The notes: a model not told the origin generated them from the letters alone. Shown: positions 1-7,383, numbered from the stretch's first letter. The stretch: DNA of 17,716 nucleotides from Pseudomonadota bacterium (GCA_023433515.1 JAEZCN010000007.1:1-17716), one strand, 5' to 3'. Translations and numbers: made by a program.

Positions 1-379
1 CGCGCATGCGCGCGACCGTTATCCCGCACAGCTCTCGGGCGGAATGCAGCAGCGCATGTCGATCGCGCAGGCCGTGATCTGCAAGCCGAAGATCCTGCTG
101 CTCGACGAGCCGTTCGGCGCGCTCGACCCCGGCGTCACGCAGGACATGCACGAGCTCATCCTCAAGGTCTGGGCCGAGAACCGCATGACCATCTTCATGG
201 TGTCGCACGACATCAAGGAGAGCTTCATGCTCGGAACGCGGCTGCTGACCTTCGACAAGCTGCGCCACGACCCGCAGGCGCCCGAGGCGTACGGCGCGAG
301 CGTGACCTACGACATGCCGCTCAACCGGCGCGCTGCGGCGATATCGAAAGAGCCGGACGCCGTGGCGGTCAACGAGTAG
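1..379 (+). CDS. ABC transporter ATP-binding protein, NitT/TauT type (3' end only)
   Basis: This is the C-terminal part of an ABC-transporter ATPase that powers import through a partner permease; the gene starts before the window. Reading from base 2, the frame gives YPAQLSGGMQQR, the ABC signature motif, then LLLDEPFGALDP (Walker B and D-loop) and the switch histidine in MVSHDIKE. The Walker A motif is outside the window. The combination of LSGGMQQR and DEPFGALD is typical of the nitrate/sulfonate/taurine importer branch. The tail after the H-loop is unusual: about 45 residues containing FDKLRHDPQAP and YGASVTYDMPLN. I associate this tail with ATPases found beside urea carboxylase genes, but that is memory, not proof. 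The substrate cannot be read here. It ends with TAG at 377-379. Confidence 0.93.
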   Translation, partial: AHARDRYPAQLSGGMQQRMSIAQAVICKPKILLLDEPFGALDPGVTQDMHELILKVWAENRMTIFMVSHDIKESFMLGTRLLTFDKLRHDPQAPEAYGASVTYDMPLNRRAAAISKEPDAVAVNE

Positions 380-430
380 GAATCGTTCCCAACTGGCGGC
401 GGGGCCCCGCGAACGGGTAGCCTCGCTCAA

Positions 431-1531
431 ATGAGTGTCGGTCTTTCAGTGCTGATCGGGGGAGTGCTCGCGGGAATCGCGGGGGTCGTGTTCTGGGTTC
501 GCGCGACGCGCGTGAAGGCGGAGCCACCCGACCCGATCACCTCGACCACGGGTTCCAATCGCACGCTCACCGGCGGACGGCCGGGCGATGCCGCGAGCTT
601 CAACTGGAGCGAGTCGCTGCGGCGGTTCGTCGCCTATGCGCTCGATGACGTCCCGCGCGACGCGCTGAGCGAGTCGCCGAACCCGGATCACGCGCCCGTG
701 TTCAAGGCCGTGGCGGACATCCTCGAGAAGATCGAGGCGCGACCCGAATACATTCCGCGTCGTCCCTCGTTGCTGCCGAAGCTGCTCGCCACCGTGAACG
801 ACGGTGAGGCGCCGATGCTCGAGATCGCGCGCATCATCGCGCAGGACCCCGCGCTCACCGGCAATTTGTTGCGCATCGCGAACAGCCCCGCGTACCGCGT
901 CAACAACCTGCCGGTCGAAAGCATCGATCGCGCGGTGACGCTGGTCGGCGTGCTGGGCATCCGCTCGATCATCACGACCGCGTTGCTGCAGCCCGTGATG
1001 ACGGCGGGATCCGGTCCGTTCTCGCGTTTCCCCGAGCTGGTCTGGGAACACACGTTGTATGCGTCGGTGGCATCTGAGCACCACGCGAAGCAGGTCGAGA
1101 AGGCGGAGCCGTTCATCTCGCAGCTCATCGGGCTGCTCTACGGCCTGTCCGCCATCGTCGTGTTCCGCATCGTGCGCGACCAGTTCGCCGCGCATCCGCA
1201 CCTGACCCCCGAGCCGGCGAGCGTCGCCCGTTTGCTCGAAACCTGGGTGGCGCCGACGGCGGGTCGCATCGCCCAGAGCTGGGAACTGCCGCAACGGGTC
1301 CAGTACGCCCTCGAGAGCCAGACATTGGCCGCGGAGATGCAGCTCGAAAACTCGCTGGGGCGTTCGCTGAAATTCGGCCGTGTCGCGGGGGCCTTGATCG
1401 TGCTGTGCCGCCTGGGCCGGTTGACCGAACACGAGGCCCGGGCCATCTGCATCACGGGGGAGGGGCCGCGCGCCGAGTTGCAGCGGCTCTGGGACCGCCT
1501 CGCGCAGGCTTACCTGCGGGGCGGCAACTGA
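431..1531 (+). CDS. Membrane-anchored HDOD-domain signalling protein
   Basis: This 366-residue protein has one N-terminal membrane helix (about residues 5-24) followed by basic residues, so the bulk should face the cytoplasm. A low-complexity linker leads to an HDOD domain at about residues 108-255. Family signatures seen are the stretch LLPKLLATVNDG, then IIAQDPALTGNLLRIANSPAY and the VTLVGVLGIRSI helix. HDOD domains resemble HD phosphohydrolases but usually lack the metal-binding residues, and act as adaptors in two-component, c-di-GMP or motility control. No output or receiver domain is attached here. The C-terminal 110 residues are helical and unassigned. The start has only a weak ribosome binding site. 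The gene stands alone, 51 bases after the ABC gene, and is followed by a folded element and terminator. The family call is firm; the pathway is unknown. Confidence 0.85.
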   Translation: MSVGLSVLIGGVLAGIAGVVFWVRATRVKAEPPDPITSTTGSNRTLTGGRPGDAASFNWSESLRRFVAYALDDVPRDALSESPNPDHAPVFKAVADILEKIEARPEYIPRRPSLLPKLLATVNDGEAPMLEIARIIAQDPALTGNLLRIANSPAYRVNNLPVESIDRAVTLVGVLGIRSIITTALLQPVMTAGSGPFSRFPELVWEHTLYASVASEHHAKQVEKAEPFISQLIGLLYGLSAIVVFRIVRDQFAAHPHLTPEPASVARLLETWVAPTAGRIAQSWELPQRVQYALESQTLAAEMQLENSLGRSLKFGRVAGALIVLCRLGRLTEHEARAICITGEGPRAELQRLWDRLAQAYLRGGN

Positions 1532-1625
1532 CGAGAAAAGGCCCCGAATCCCGATCCGCGAAACAAAAGCGTTTCAAGGGTGAGAGAAAACCCGCCCTCG
1601 TGACACAAGAGTATTCGTGGATCCT

Positions 1626-1679
1626 GGAACCCTACCGGGGTCCGCAGACCGATAGCTGCGGAACAAGACCCCCGTTTCC
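1626..1679 (+). other. Nested stem-loop, candidate structured RNA in the gap after the HDOD gene
   Basis: Three stems nest within about 54 bases. The outer stem pairs 1626-1629 with 1676-1679 (GGAA with TTCC). The middle stem pairs CGGGGTC at 1636-1642 with the GACCCCCG side at 1667-1674, with one bulge. The apical stem pairs CCGCAG at 1642-1647 with CTGCGG at 1656-1661, leaving an 8-base loop. The terminator at 1688-1717 follows directly. The arrangement looks like the body of a small RNA or a long structured 3' UTR of the HDOD gene. I could not match it to 6S, SRP, tmRNA, RNase P or a riboswitch class I know. Confidence 0.5.
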
Positions 1680-1687
1680 GCGCGACC

Positions 1688-1717
1688 AGAGCCCCGCCTT
1701 GGCGGGGCTCTTTTTTT
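1688..1717 (+). terminator. Rho-independent terminator
   Basis: A perfect 11-base stem pairs 1688-1698 with 1701-1711 (core GCCCCGCC/GGCGGGGC) and is followed at once by a run of seven T (1711-1717). It ends the HDOD transcript or the candidate small RNA that precedes it. Confidence 0.93.
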
Positions 1718-1759
1718 GCGCCGCCCCCGGTAAGCTTCCCGGCCGAGCTGGGAGGGCAC

Positions 1760-2173
1760 GTGAATCAGGACATTCAGGGCGGCTGCATGTGCGGCTCGAT
1801 TCGCTATTCGGCGACAACCAATCCCGCCAACAGCATGGTGTGCCATTGCCAGTCCTGCCGGCGGTCCGCGGCGGCGCCGGTGGTGGCGTGGGTCACGTTC
1901 GCGAAGGCGGAATTCCGCTTCACGCGCGGTACGCCGCATACATATGAGTCATCGCCGAAGGTCCGCCGCCATTTCTGCGGCAGCTGCGGCTCGCCGCTGG
2001 TCTACGAACATCTCGATACGCCGGACTTCGTGGACGTCACGACCTGCAGTCTCGACGCGCCCTGGGCGTTTCCGCCGACCCACCACTCCTGGCTCAGCGA
2101 CGACATCGGCTGGGTGAAATTCGGCGACGGCCTGCCCACGTTCCAGCGCTCGCGTTTTGGCGATCCTTCCTGA
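1760..2173 (+). CDS. GFA-family zinc protein (glutathione-dependent formaldehyde-activating enzyme/CENP-V fold)
   Basis: This 137-residue protein has the full cysteine set of the GFA family: C9 and C11 in GGCMCG, C28, C30 and C33 in CHCQSC, and C73 and C76 in FCGSCGSPL. These bind two zinc ions in known structures. The name comes from the Gfa enzyme that joins glutathione and formaldehyde, but most members of this broad family have no proven reaction, so formaldehyde activation should not be assumed. The start is GTG at 1760, supported by GGAGG at 1751-1755. Its 3' end overlaps the next gene by 17 bases, so the two are probably co-translated. The protein is cytoplasmic, with no signal peptide. 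Length is normal for the family. Confidence 0.9.
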   Translation: MNQDIQGGCMCGSIRYSATTNPANSMVCHCQSCRRSAAAPVVAWVTFAKAEFRFTRGTPHTYESSPKVRRHFCGSCGSPLVYEHLDTPDFVDVTTCSLDAPWAFPPTHHSWLSDDIGWVKFGDGLPTFQRSRFGDPS

Positions 2174-2711
2174 ATTCCAGAGTGCGCGGCTGACGTTTCG
2201 CCGGCTCGGGCCCGACGATTCCGGGTTCCTGATCCGGCTGCTCAACGAGCCCTCGTTCATCGAGCACATCGGCGATCGCGGCGTGCGCACGGTCGACGAT
2301 GCGCACCGCTACCTGCGCGAGGGGCCGTTCGCGATGTACGAGAAGTACGGCTTCGGATTGTGGCGGGTCGCGCGCCGCGCGGACGACGAGCCGATCGGCA
2401 TGTGCGGACTGCTCAAGCGCGAAGCGCTGCCCGACTTCGACCTGGGCTACGCCTATCTACCCGAATACTGGCGCCAGGGTTACGCCTTCGAAGCCGCGCA
2501 GGCCACGCTGCGCGATGCGGCGCGGCGGTTCGGCTTGCGGCGCGTGATCGGCGTCGTTTCACCCGGGAATACCGCGTCGATCCGCCTGCTGGAAAAACTC
2601 GGCATGAGCTTCGAGCGCGGTTTTCCCCAGGACATGCACGAGGATTCGCGCGAGCCGGAAGTACTGCTGTACGGCTGCGCGCTCGGGCCCGAAGGCCTCA
2701 GCGGCGCGTGA
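2157..2711 (+). CDS. GNAT-family N-acetyltransferase (RimJ/RimL-like)
   Basis: A 184-residue acetyltransferase expected to move the acetyl group of acetyl-CoA to an amine. The opening ...SARLTFRRLGPDD is typical of the Acetyltransf_3 (RimJ/RimL) group. The acetyl-CoA pyrophosphate loop is YWRQGYAFEA at residues 104-113, and the second signature is NTASIRLLEKLGM at 138-150. RimJ/RimL relatives modify ribosomal protein N-termini, but many act on small molecules, so the substrate is open. The start used is TTG at 2157, inside the end of the GFA gene; no in-frame ATG lies before the conserved N-terminal motif, so TTG is preferred although its ribosome binding site is poor. It converges on the minus-strand lipoprotein gene and the two stop regions overlap by 14 bases. 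Confidence 0.88.
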   Translation: MAILPEFQSARLTFRRLGPDDSGFLIRLLNEPSFIEHIGDRGVRTVDDAHRYLREGPFAMYEKYGFGLWRVARRADDEPIGMCGLLKREALPDFDLGYAYLPEYWRQGYAFEAAQATLRDAARRFGLRRVIGVVSPGNTASIRLLEKLGMSFERGFPQDMHEDSREPEVLLYGCALGPEGLSGA

Positions 2712-3357
2712 CCTTCTCGCCGACGACGGTGCCGATCTTGCCGCCCTCGTCGACGCGCAGCTCCACGGGCTGATCGAAGCGCAGTTCGCCGTCGACCACG
2801 CAGGTTCCGCAGACGTGAACCTTGACCGGATCCTTGCTGTTCCAGCTCCAGCCCGAGTCGTTGCGCTTCTGCACGTGGATGCCGCCGCGTACGCGCGCGC
2901 CGTCACTGAGTTCGATGTCGCCATGACGCGTGACGAGCTTGCCTGCGACTTCCGCGCCTGCGAGCTCGATTTCGCCATTGACCGTCGAGACGTCGCCGCC
3001 GACGCGCGAGCGGGTCCGCAGGTTGACTTCGCCGTTGACGGTCGAGGCGGTTTCGCCGATGGAGGCGCCCGCGCCGACGCTCAGGGAACCGTTGACCGTG
3101 CTGGCGGAGCCGACGCGCGCATCTTCGTCGATCTCGATGCTGCCGTTGACCGTCTTCGCCTTCTCCGCGGTGGCGCCGCGGCGCACGCGAACGTTGCCGT
3201 TCACGGTGCTGAGCGTGCCGTAGTCCTTGCCGGCTTCCGCCTCGACGGTGCCGTTTACGGCGGTGATGTCACGGCCATCGTTGCTGTACGCGTATGAGCA
3301 TGCGGACAGGGCGGCAATGGCGGTGCAGCTGACCAGGACGCGAAGAGTGCTGTTCAT
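2698..3357 (-). CDS. TVNG-repeat lipoprotein (bactofilin/DUF4097-like beta-helix)
   Basis: A 219-residue protein with a lipoprotein signal peptide; the cleavage box is LSAC, so C20 would be lipidated. Residues 31-146 form about seven copies of an 18-19 residue repeat. VNG triplets start at residues 34, 52, 70, 88, 107 and 126, and a decayed RHG copy sits at 144. Each repeat has a short beta strand after VNG (for example SIEIDED, SLSVGAG), as in one-turn-per-repeat beta-helices of the bactofilin/DUF4097 type. The last 60 residues contain a CGTC pair. I chose ATG at 3357, not the upstream in-frame start near 3435, because AAGGAG lies 6 bases ahead of it and the signal peptide begins there. Its function is unknown; it probably forms a rigid fibre or scaffold in the envelope. 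A terminator lies about 80 bases upstream of the start. Confidence 0.85.
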   Translation of the reverse strand: MNSTLRVLVSCTAIAALSACSYAYSNDGRDITAVNGTVEAEAGKDYGTLSTVNGNVRVRRGATAEKAKTVNGSIEIDEDARVGSASTVNGSLSVGAGASIGETASTVNGEVNLRTRSRVGGDVSTVNGEIELAGAEVAGKLVTRHGDIELSDGARVRGGIHVQKRNDSGWSWNSKDPVKVHVCGTCVVDGELRFDQPVELRVDEGGKIGTVVGEKVTRR

Positions 3358-3436
3358 GAGTGGCTCCTTGTTGGGCTTTTGGACGAGCCGCTCGCGAGCC
3401 GGGTTGCAACCGTGTTCGAAACCTCGAGGGGCCACG

Positions 3437-3466
3437 AAAAAAAGAAGCCCCGCTCGAGGCGGGGCT
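3437..3466 (-). terminator. Rho-independent terminator on the minus strand, upstream of the lipoprotein gene
   Basis: The stem pairs 3446-3453 with 3459-3466 (core GCCCCGC/GCGGGGC) around a 5-base loop. On the minus strand it is followed by seven T (3437-3443). No convincing gene ends here, so the transcript it stops comes from the noncoding stretch at about 3470-3780. Confidence 0.8.
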
Positions 3467-3600
3467 CATGGTCGCTTGCTTGCTTGTTTTGTGGAGGAGT
3501 GTTGTCGCTCTTCTTGTTCTTGTCCGAGTGCGGTCTTTGCTCAGCCGCTTGCTGAAGAAGGAGCAAGCGCTGTGCCAGACGATTCCGACGCGCCCACGCC
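3467..3600 (-). ncRNA. Candidate small RNA or attenuator leader
   Basis: The gap of about 430 bases between the lipoprotein start (3357) and the transglycosylase start (3789) has no credible reading frame. On the minus strand it carries a perfect 8-base hairpin (3562-3569 with 3546-3553) with loop CCTTCTTC, then an unpaired ACTCCTCC stretch near 3490-3500, an AAGC repeat (3473-3486), and the terminator at 3437-3466. C-rich loops plus a strong terminator are usual for Hfq-type small RNAs. The alternative is a 5' leader of the lipoprotein gene with a conditional terminator. I found no good promoter, so the 5' end is approximate. The rest of the gap (about 3600-3788) shows nothing I can name. 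Confidence 0.35.
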
Positions 3601-3788
3601 ACGCGAATCAGGCGGCTGGGCGCTCGAAAAGGCAAATTGCGAGTTTGCGCAATATGTCACGTCGGAAATCTCTGGCAAGCTGTCAAAATCCTCGACACCC
3701 ATAGTGGCCAGCCCGCGCGACATAAGACATGGCGCGCGGCTGCTTCGGCTTTTCATTCAACTGCTTACACGCGAGCCGACGGTTGTAA

Positions 3789-6134
3789 ATGACATCGACA
3801 GTCACCTTCGCGCGCCAGCGCACCCGATTCCTGGGCCTGACACTGCTCCTGATGGCGCTCAGTTGCGCCGCGTCAGCCAATACCAGCGCCATTCCGCGGC
3901 CGGAAGGGCTGCAAGAGGACGTGAATTTCTGGATCCGGGTCTACACCGAGGTAACGACGAACGAAGGATTCCTGCACGACGAGCGAAACCTCTCGGTGGT
4001 GTACGAAACGATCAAGTTCACGAACGGGGTCTCGCCACGCGAGCGTCAGCGCCTAGTCGACGAACGCCGCGAGAAACACATCGCGGCCCTGCGGCGTATT
4101 TCCGCTGCGCTGGCTTCGAGCGAAACGCGCGCGGCGCTGTCCGCGGAGGACAAGCGGGTGCTCGAGTTATGGGGCCCGAACGCGAATACGATCCTGCTCA
4201 ACGAGGCGACCAGGCGCATCCGCTTTCAGCTCGGCCAGGCGGACCGCTTCCGCGAAGGCTTGATCCGCTCGTCGACCTGGGAAACCCACATCGCCGAAAC
4301 GTTCGCGAACCAGGGCTTGCCGCCCGAGCTCGCCGTGTTGCCGCACGTCGAGTCCTCGTTCAATGCGGCCGCTTATTCGAAGGTCGGAGCCGCGGGACTG
4401 TGGCAGTTCATGCGTTCGACCGGCCGCCGGTACATGCGCATCGACGACGCGGTCGACGAGCGTCTCGATCCCTATCGCTCGACCGAAGCCGCGGCGCAGC
4501 TGCTGGCCTATAACTATCGGGTGCTCGGCAGCTGGCCGCTCGCGCTGACCGCATACAACCACGGCGCCGCGGGCATGCGGCGCGCGAAGGAAAGTGTCGG
4601 CACCGACGATTTCGTGAAGATCAACCGTACTTACACGAGCCGTTCGTTCGGCTTCGCGTCGCGGAATTTCTACCCGTCGTTCCTGGCCGCGCTGACCATC
4701 GACGAGAATCCGGAGAAGTACTTCGGGCCGCTCGAGCGCCGGCCGGAGCAGAAATTCCGCGAACTCAAGCTGCCGGCGTACGTGCAGCTCTCGACGCTGG
4801 AACGCACACTCGGCGTCGATCGCGAAGAGCTGCGCATGCTGAATCCGGGCTGGCGTCCGGCCATCTACAACGGGTCGCGGCTCGTGCCGCGCGGTTACCT
4901 GCTGCGCATCCCGGTGACCAAGGAGAACTGGACCGCCGAACTACTGAGCGCGCGACTGCCCGCGAACGAGTTGTACGCGGGGCAGATCACGCCGCGTTCG
5001 CACCGCGTGCGCAAAGGCGAGAGTCTCGCGGAGATCGCCGGGCGCTACGGCATGTCGGCCACGAGTCTGGCGAAGCTCAACGGGATGAGCACGAGCTCGA
5101 CGCTGCGCGTGGGCCACCGGCTTCACCTGCCCGAGCTGATGCCGCGCCTGCTGAACGGCGGACCTGCGCAGGTCGCGGCGGTGGAGTCGCCGTCGCCCGA
5201 GAACGCGACGGCGGCGACCGCGCCGGGCGAGGATTTCTACGTGGTTCGTCGCGGCGATTCGCTGACTGCGATCGCGCAGCGCGTGCGGGTGCCGGAAACC
5301 CAGCTGCTGAAGATGAACCGGCTCAAGGATCCGGATCGGCTTTATGAAGGTCAGCGTCTGCGCATCGCGGGCGAACCGACGGTGGTGGTCGCCGCGGCGG
5401 CCAGCGATTCCGAACGCGAGACTCGTGTCGCGGCCATCGATGCCGCGCGCGGCGAAGCGCAGCGCGAAGGCGCTGTCGTCGAAGTCGTGCGCGAGGAAAC
5501 GATGCGGCCGTTGGCCAACGGCGAACCGCGGCGCGGGCGCGCGCGCTCCGCAGCCGCGGAAGCGATGATCGCGGCGACGACGACCGACGTCGCGACGTCG
5601 GTCGTGCAGGCGGCGGAAGAAGCGCGCGAGCCGGTGTCAGCCTCGCAGGCCGAGGCACTGAGCCCGGCGCTCGGCCCTGTGGCGGTAACGCAGGCGCTCG
5701 CGGATTCGATCGACTACCAGGTGCGCGACGACGGCACGATCCGCGTCGAGGCCACCGAGACGCTGGGACACTACGCCGACTGGCTGAAGCTGCCGACGCA
5801 ACGGCTGCGTAACCTGAACAAGCTCAAGGCGAAGCAGCCCGTGCATCTCGGACAGAAGCTCGCGCTCGATTACTCACGCGTGTCGCGCGAGGCATTCGAG
5901 CAGGCGCGGCGCGATTACCACGCGAAGATGCAGGGTGAATTCTTCGTGCAGCACCGCATCGCGGGTACCGAGGTCTACATCGTGCGTCGCGGCGATTCGC
6001 TGTGGACGATGACGCAGAAGTTCAGCAACCTGCCCATCTGGCTGCTGCGCCAGTACAACCCGGATACGGATCTTTCGGACCTGCGTCCCGGCACGCAGGT
6101 GGTGATGCCCCGCGTAGAAGTGGCACCCGGTTGA
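3789..6134 (+). CDS. mltD: MltD-like membrane-bound lytic murein transglycosylase with LysM domains
   Basis: This enzyme cleaves the MurNAc-GlcNAc bond of peptidoglycan without water, leaving anhydro ends. It has 781 residues, far longer than E. coli MltD (about 450). A signal peptide covers residues 1-30; cleavage after ASA, or lipidation at the ALSC cysteine, are both possible. The SLT domain is at about 165-300, with catalytic E188 in HVESSFN, then GLWQFM and the ALTAYNHG segment. LysM peptidoglycan-binding repeats lie at about 404-448, 483-526 and 730-778, and a degenerate one at 643-693. An Ala/Glu/Arg-rich linker fills 528-642. A TAA codon immediately precedes the ATG, so no longer start exists. 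No clear Shine-Dalgarno is visible. The family is firm; the symbol is by domain order only. Confidence 0.9.
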   Translation: MTSTVTFARQRTRFLGLTLLLMALSCAASANTSAIPRPEGLQEDVNFWIRVYTEVTTNEGFLHDERNLSVVYETIKFTNGVSPRERQRLVDERREKHIAALRRISAALASSETRAALSAEDKRVLELWGPNANTILLNEATRRIRFQLGQADRFREGLIRSSTWETHIAETFANQGLPPELAVLPHVESSFNAAAYSKVGAAGLWQFMRSTGRRYMRIDDAVDERLDPYRSTEAAAQLLAYNYRVLGSWPLALTAYNHGAAGMRRAKESVGTDDFVKINRTYTSRSFGFASRNFYPSFLAALTIDENPEKYFGPLERRPEQKFRELKLPAYVQLSTLERTLGVDREELRMLNPGWRPAIYNGSRLVPRGYLLRIPVTKENWTAELLSARLPANELYAGQITPRSHRVRKGESLAEIAGRYGMSATSLAKLNGMSTSSTLRVGHRLHLPELMPRLLNGGPAQVAAVESPSPENATAATAPGEDFYVVRRGDSLTAIAQRVRVPETQLLKMNRLKDPDRLYEGQRLRIAGEPTVVVAAAASDSERETRVAAIDAARGEAQREGAVVEVVREETMRPLANGEPRRGRARSAAAEAMIAATTTDVATSVVQAAEEAREPVSASQAEALSPALGPVAVTQALADSIDYQVRDDGTIRVEATETLGHYADWLKLPTQRLRNLNKLKAKQPVHLGQKLALDYSRVSREAFEQARRDYHAKMQGEFFVQHRIAGTEVYIVRRGDSLWTMTQKFSNLPIWLLRQYNPDTDLSDLRPGTQVVMPRVEVAPG

Positions 6135-6135
6135 G

Positions 6136-6711
6136 TCAGCGGTTGGCGAAGGCGCGGAGGCGGGGTTCCTTCTCGAGGTCGACGACGTATTCAGCGATCA
6201 CGGTCGTTCCGTCGCGCGCCGTTTCGGGTACGCGCACCGTGAGCCGCGCGGAGTCGCCGAGCTTCGCGATCGTGTCGGCCTCGGCCTTGTAGTACCAGGC
6301 GGTGCTCCACGGCGTGGGCAGCGGATACGGATCGGCGCGCATTCCCGCGGTGTCCGCGCCGCGACCCGGCGCGCCGAGCACGAGCGGCATGCCGTCCGCC
6401 GCAACGATGGGTGGCTTCGCACCCTCGGCGGATTCGATCGGCACCGCGACCCACAGGTACAGGTCGCGCGTGCCCATGCGATTTGTCTCGAAGGGCGCCA
6501 GGTATGCGAAGCGCACCGCGGAATCGCGCACCGCGGTCTCGCGATAAAGCTCGATGGGACGGCCGAGCCGCGCGATGGTCATGCCGGTCTGGGTGTCGAG
6601 TTGCTCGACGACGGGAGAGTCGTTGGGTAACGCGGCGCAACCGAGCGCGGCGGCGCAGGCGAGCAAGACAACCGTGTTTCCCCAGTGGCGAAGTCGCGCG
6701 GCGATTGTCAT
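6136..6711 (-). CDS. Small putative lipoprotein of unknown function
   Basis: A 191-residue protein with a hydrophobic N-terminus holding two possible lipidation cysteines (LLAC and ALGC), so it is probably an envelope lipoprotein. I recognise no enzyme motif. The body contains an acidic, beta-rich segment (AYLAPFETNRMG, DLYLWVAVP, ARLTVRVPETA) that reads like a small extracytoplasmic beta-sandwich. The frame stays open far upstream to 7554, but that part is antisense to the L,D-transpeptidase gene; the ATG at 6711, where the signal peptide begins, is the sensible start. A GTG two codons earlier is a possible alternative. It is convergent with the transglycosylase gene (one base between the stop codons) and divergent from the L,D-transpeptidase, which hints at a cell-wall role but does not prove one. 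Confidence 0.7.
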   Translation of the reverse strand: MTIAARLRHWGNTVVLLACAAALGCAALPNDSPVVEQLDTQTGMTIARLGRPIELYRETAVRDSAVRFAYLAPFETNRMGTRDLYLWVAVPIESAEGAKPPIVAADGMPLVLGAPGRGADTAGMRADPYPLPTPWSTAWYYKAEADTIAKLGDSARLTVRVPETARDGTTVIAEYVVDLEKEPRLRAFANR

Positions 6712-6792
6712 ATTCACACTTCGGTCAGGTAGTTGCTGCATTGAACACCGCAAGCTGTGACGCGCTCCAGATACGGCGCGCGACCCCAGTCC

Positions 6793-6798
6793 TATAAT
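6793..6798 (+). promoter_or_regulatory. Possible -10 box of the L,D-transpeptidase gene
   Basis: A perfect TATAAT lies 33 bases before the ATG at 6832, in a 120-base divergent gap that is otherwise GC-rich. There is no good -35 at 16-18 bases distance (GATACG at 17), so an activator or another sigma-factor arrangement would be needed. Confidence 0.35.
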
Positions 6799-6831
6799 CA
6801 AGGTTAGTGTAAGTGCTTGTTTTGTAACCAA

Positions 6832-7383
6832 ATGCCAGCTGCAAAAAAATTCCTCGCACTCTCGGCTCCGCTCCTCGCCTGCCTCTTCGCCGGCACGGCC
6901 TCGGGTGACGCGCTTCCCTATCATGCCCGCGCCATGGCGGCGGTGGGCGTCGAGCTTCCGCTCGCCGATCGCGTGCTGGTCCGCAAGTCCGAGCGTCGGC
7001 TGTACCTCATGCGCGGCAACGACGTGCTGCGCGCGTATCGCATCGCGCTCGGCCTGAACCCCGGTGGCCACAAGGAGCGCGCCGGCGACTTCCGCACGCC
7101 CGAGGGCAGCTATCGGCTCACGCGCCGCAATGCGCGCAGCGACTACTTCCTTTCGATCCAGGTCTCCTATCCGAACGACCAGGACACCAGGCGCGCCCGC
7201 CGCAACGGCTGGCAACCCGGCGGCGCGATCATGATCCACGGCCTGCCGAACGATCCCCGCCACCAGCCTGACTACTACGCCACCCAGGACTGGACGGACG
7301 GTTGCATTGCCGTGACCAACGCGGACATGGTCGAAATCTGGATGATGACGTCGGACAACGTGCCGATCGACATTCAGCCGTAA
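6832..7383 (+). CDS. L,D-transpeptidase (YkuD domain), exported
   Basis: A 183-residue periplasmic enzyme of the YkuD family, which makes 3-3 peptidoglycan cross-links or attaches proteins to peptidoglycan. A signal peptide covers residues 1 to about 25 (TASG/DA). The catalytic domain is at about 45-175: an RRLYLMRG strand, the conserved RTPEGSY motif at 88-94, H136-G137 in MIHG, and nucleophile C158 in DWTDGCIAV. The usual motif is S-x-G-C, so the Thr-Asp variant is a mild difference. ATG at 6832 is chosen over an in-frame TTG at 6817 because it begins a normal signal peptide; neither has a strong ribosome binding site. With the transglycosylase next to it, this forms a wall-remodelling cluster. 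An endopeptidase or amidase role is unlikely given the motif. Confidence 0.9.
   Translation: MPAAKKFLALSAPLLACLFAGTASGDALPYHARAMAAVGVELPLADRVLVRKSERRLYLMRGNDVLRAYRIALGLNPGGHKERAGDFRTPEGSYRLTRRNARSDYFLSIQVSYPNDQDTRRARRNGWQPGGAIMIHGLPNDPRHQPDYYATQDWTDGCIAVTNADMVEIWMMTSDNVPIDIQP

Noticed and set aside
399..410. Palindrome GCGGGGCCCCGC as a terminator of the ABC gene
   Set aside because: It has no loop and no following T run, so it is more likely a chance GC palindrome.
446..1432. Long minus-strand open frame of 328 codons
   Set aside because: It is antisense to the HDOD gene, has a His/Arg/Asp-rich translation typical of reading GC-rich genes backwards, and has no domain or ribosome binding site.
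1610..1665. CsrB/RsmY-type RNA
   Set aside because: Only three GGA motifs, at least two of them at or within stems, which is too few for that family.
3354..3635. 93-codon minus-strand frame upstream of the lipoprotein
   Set aside because: It runs straight through the terminator and its T run and has no family features; the region is better read as noncoding.
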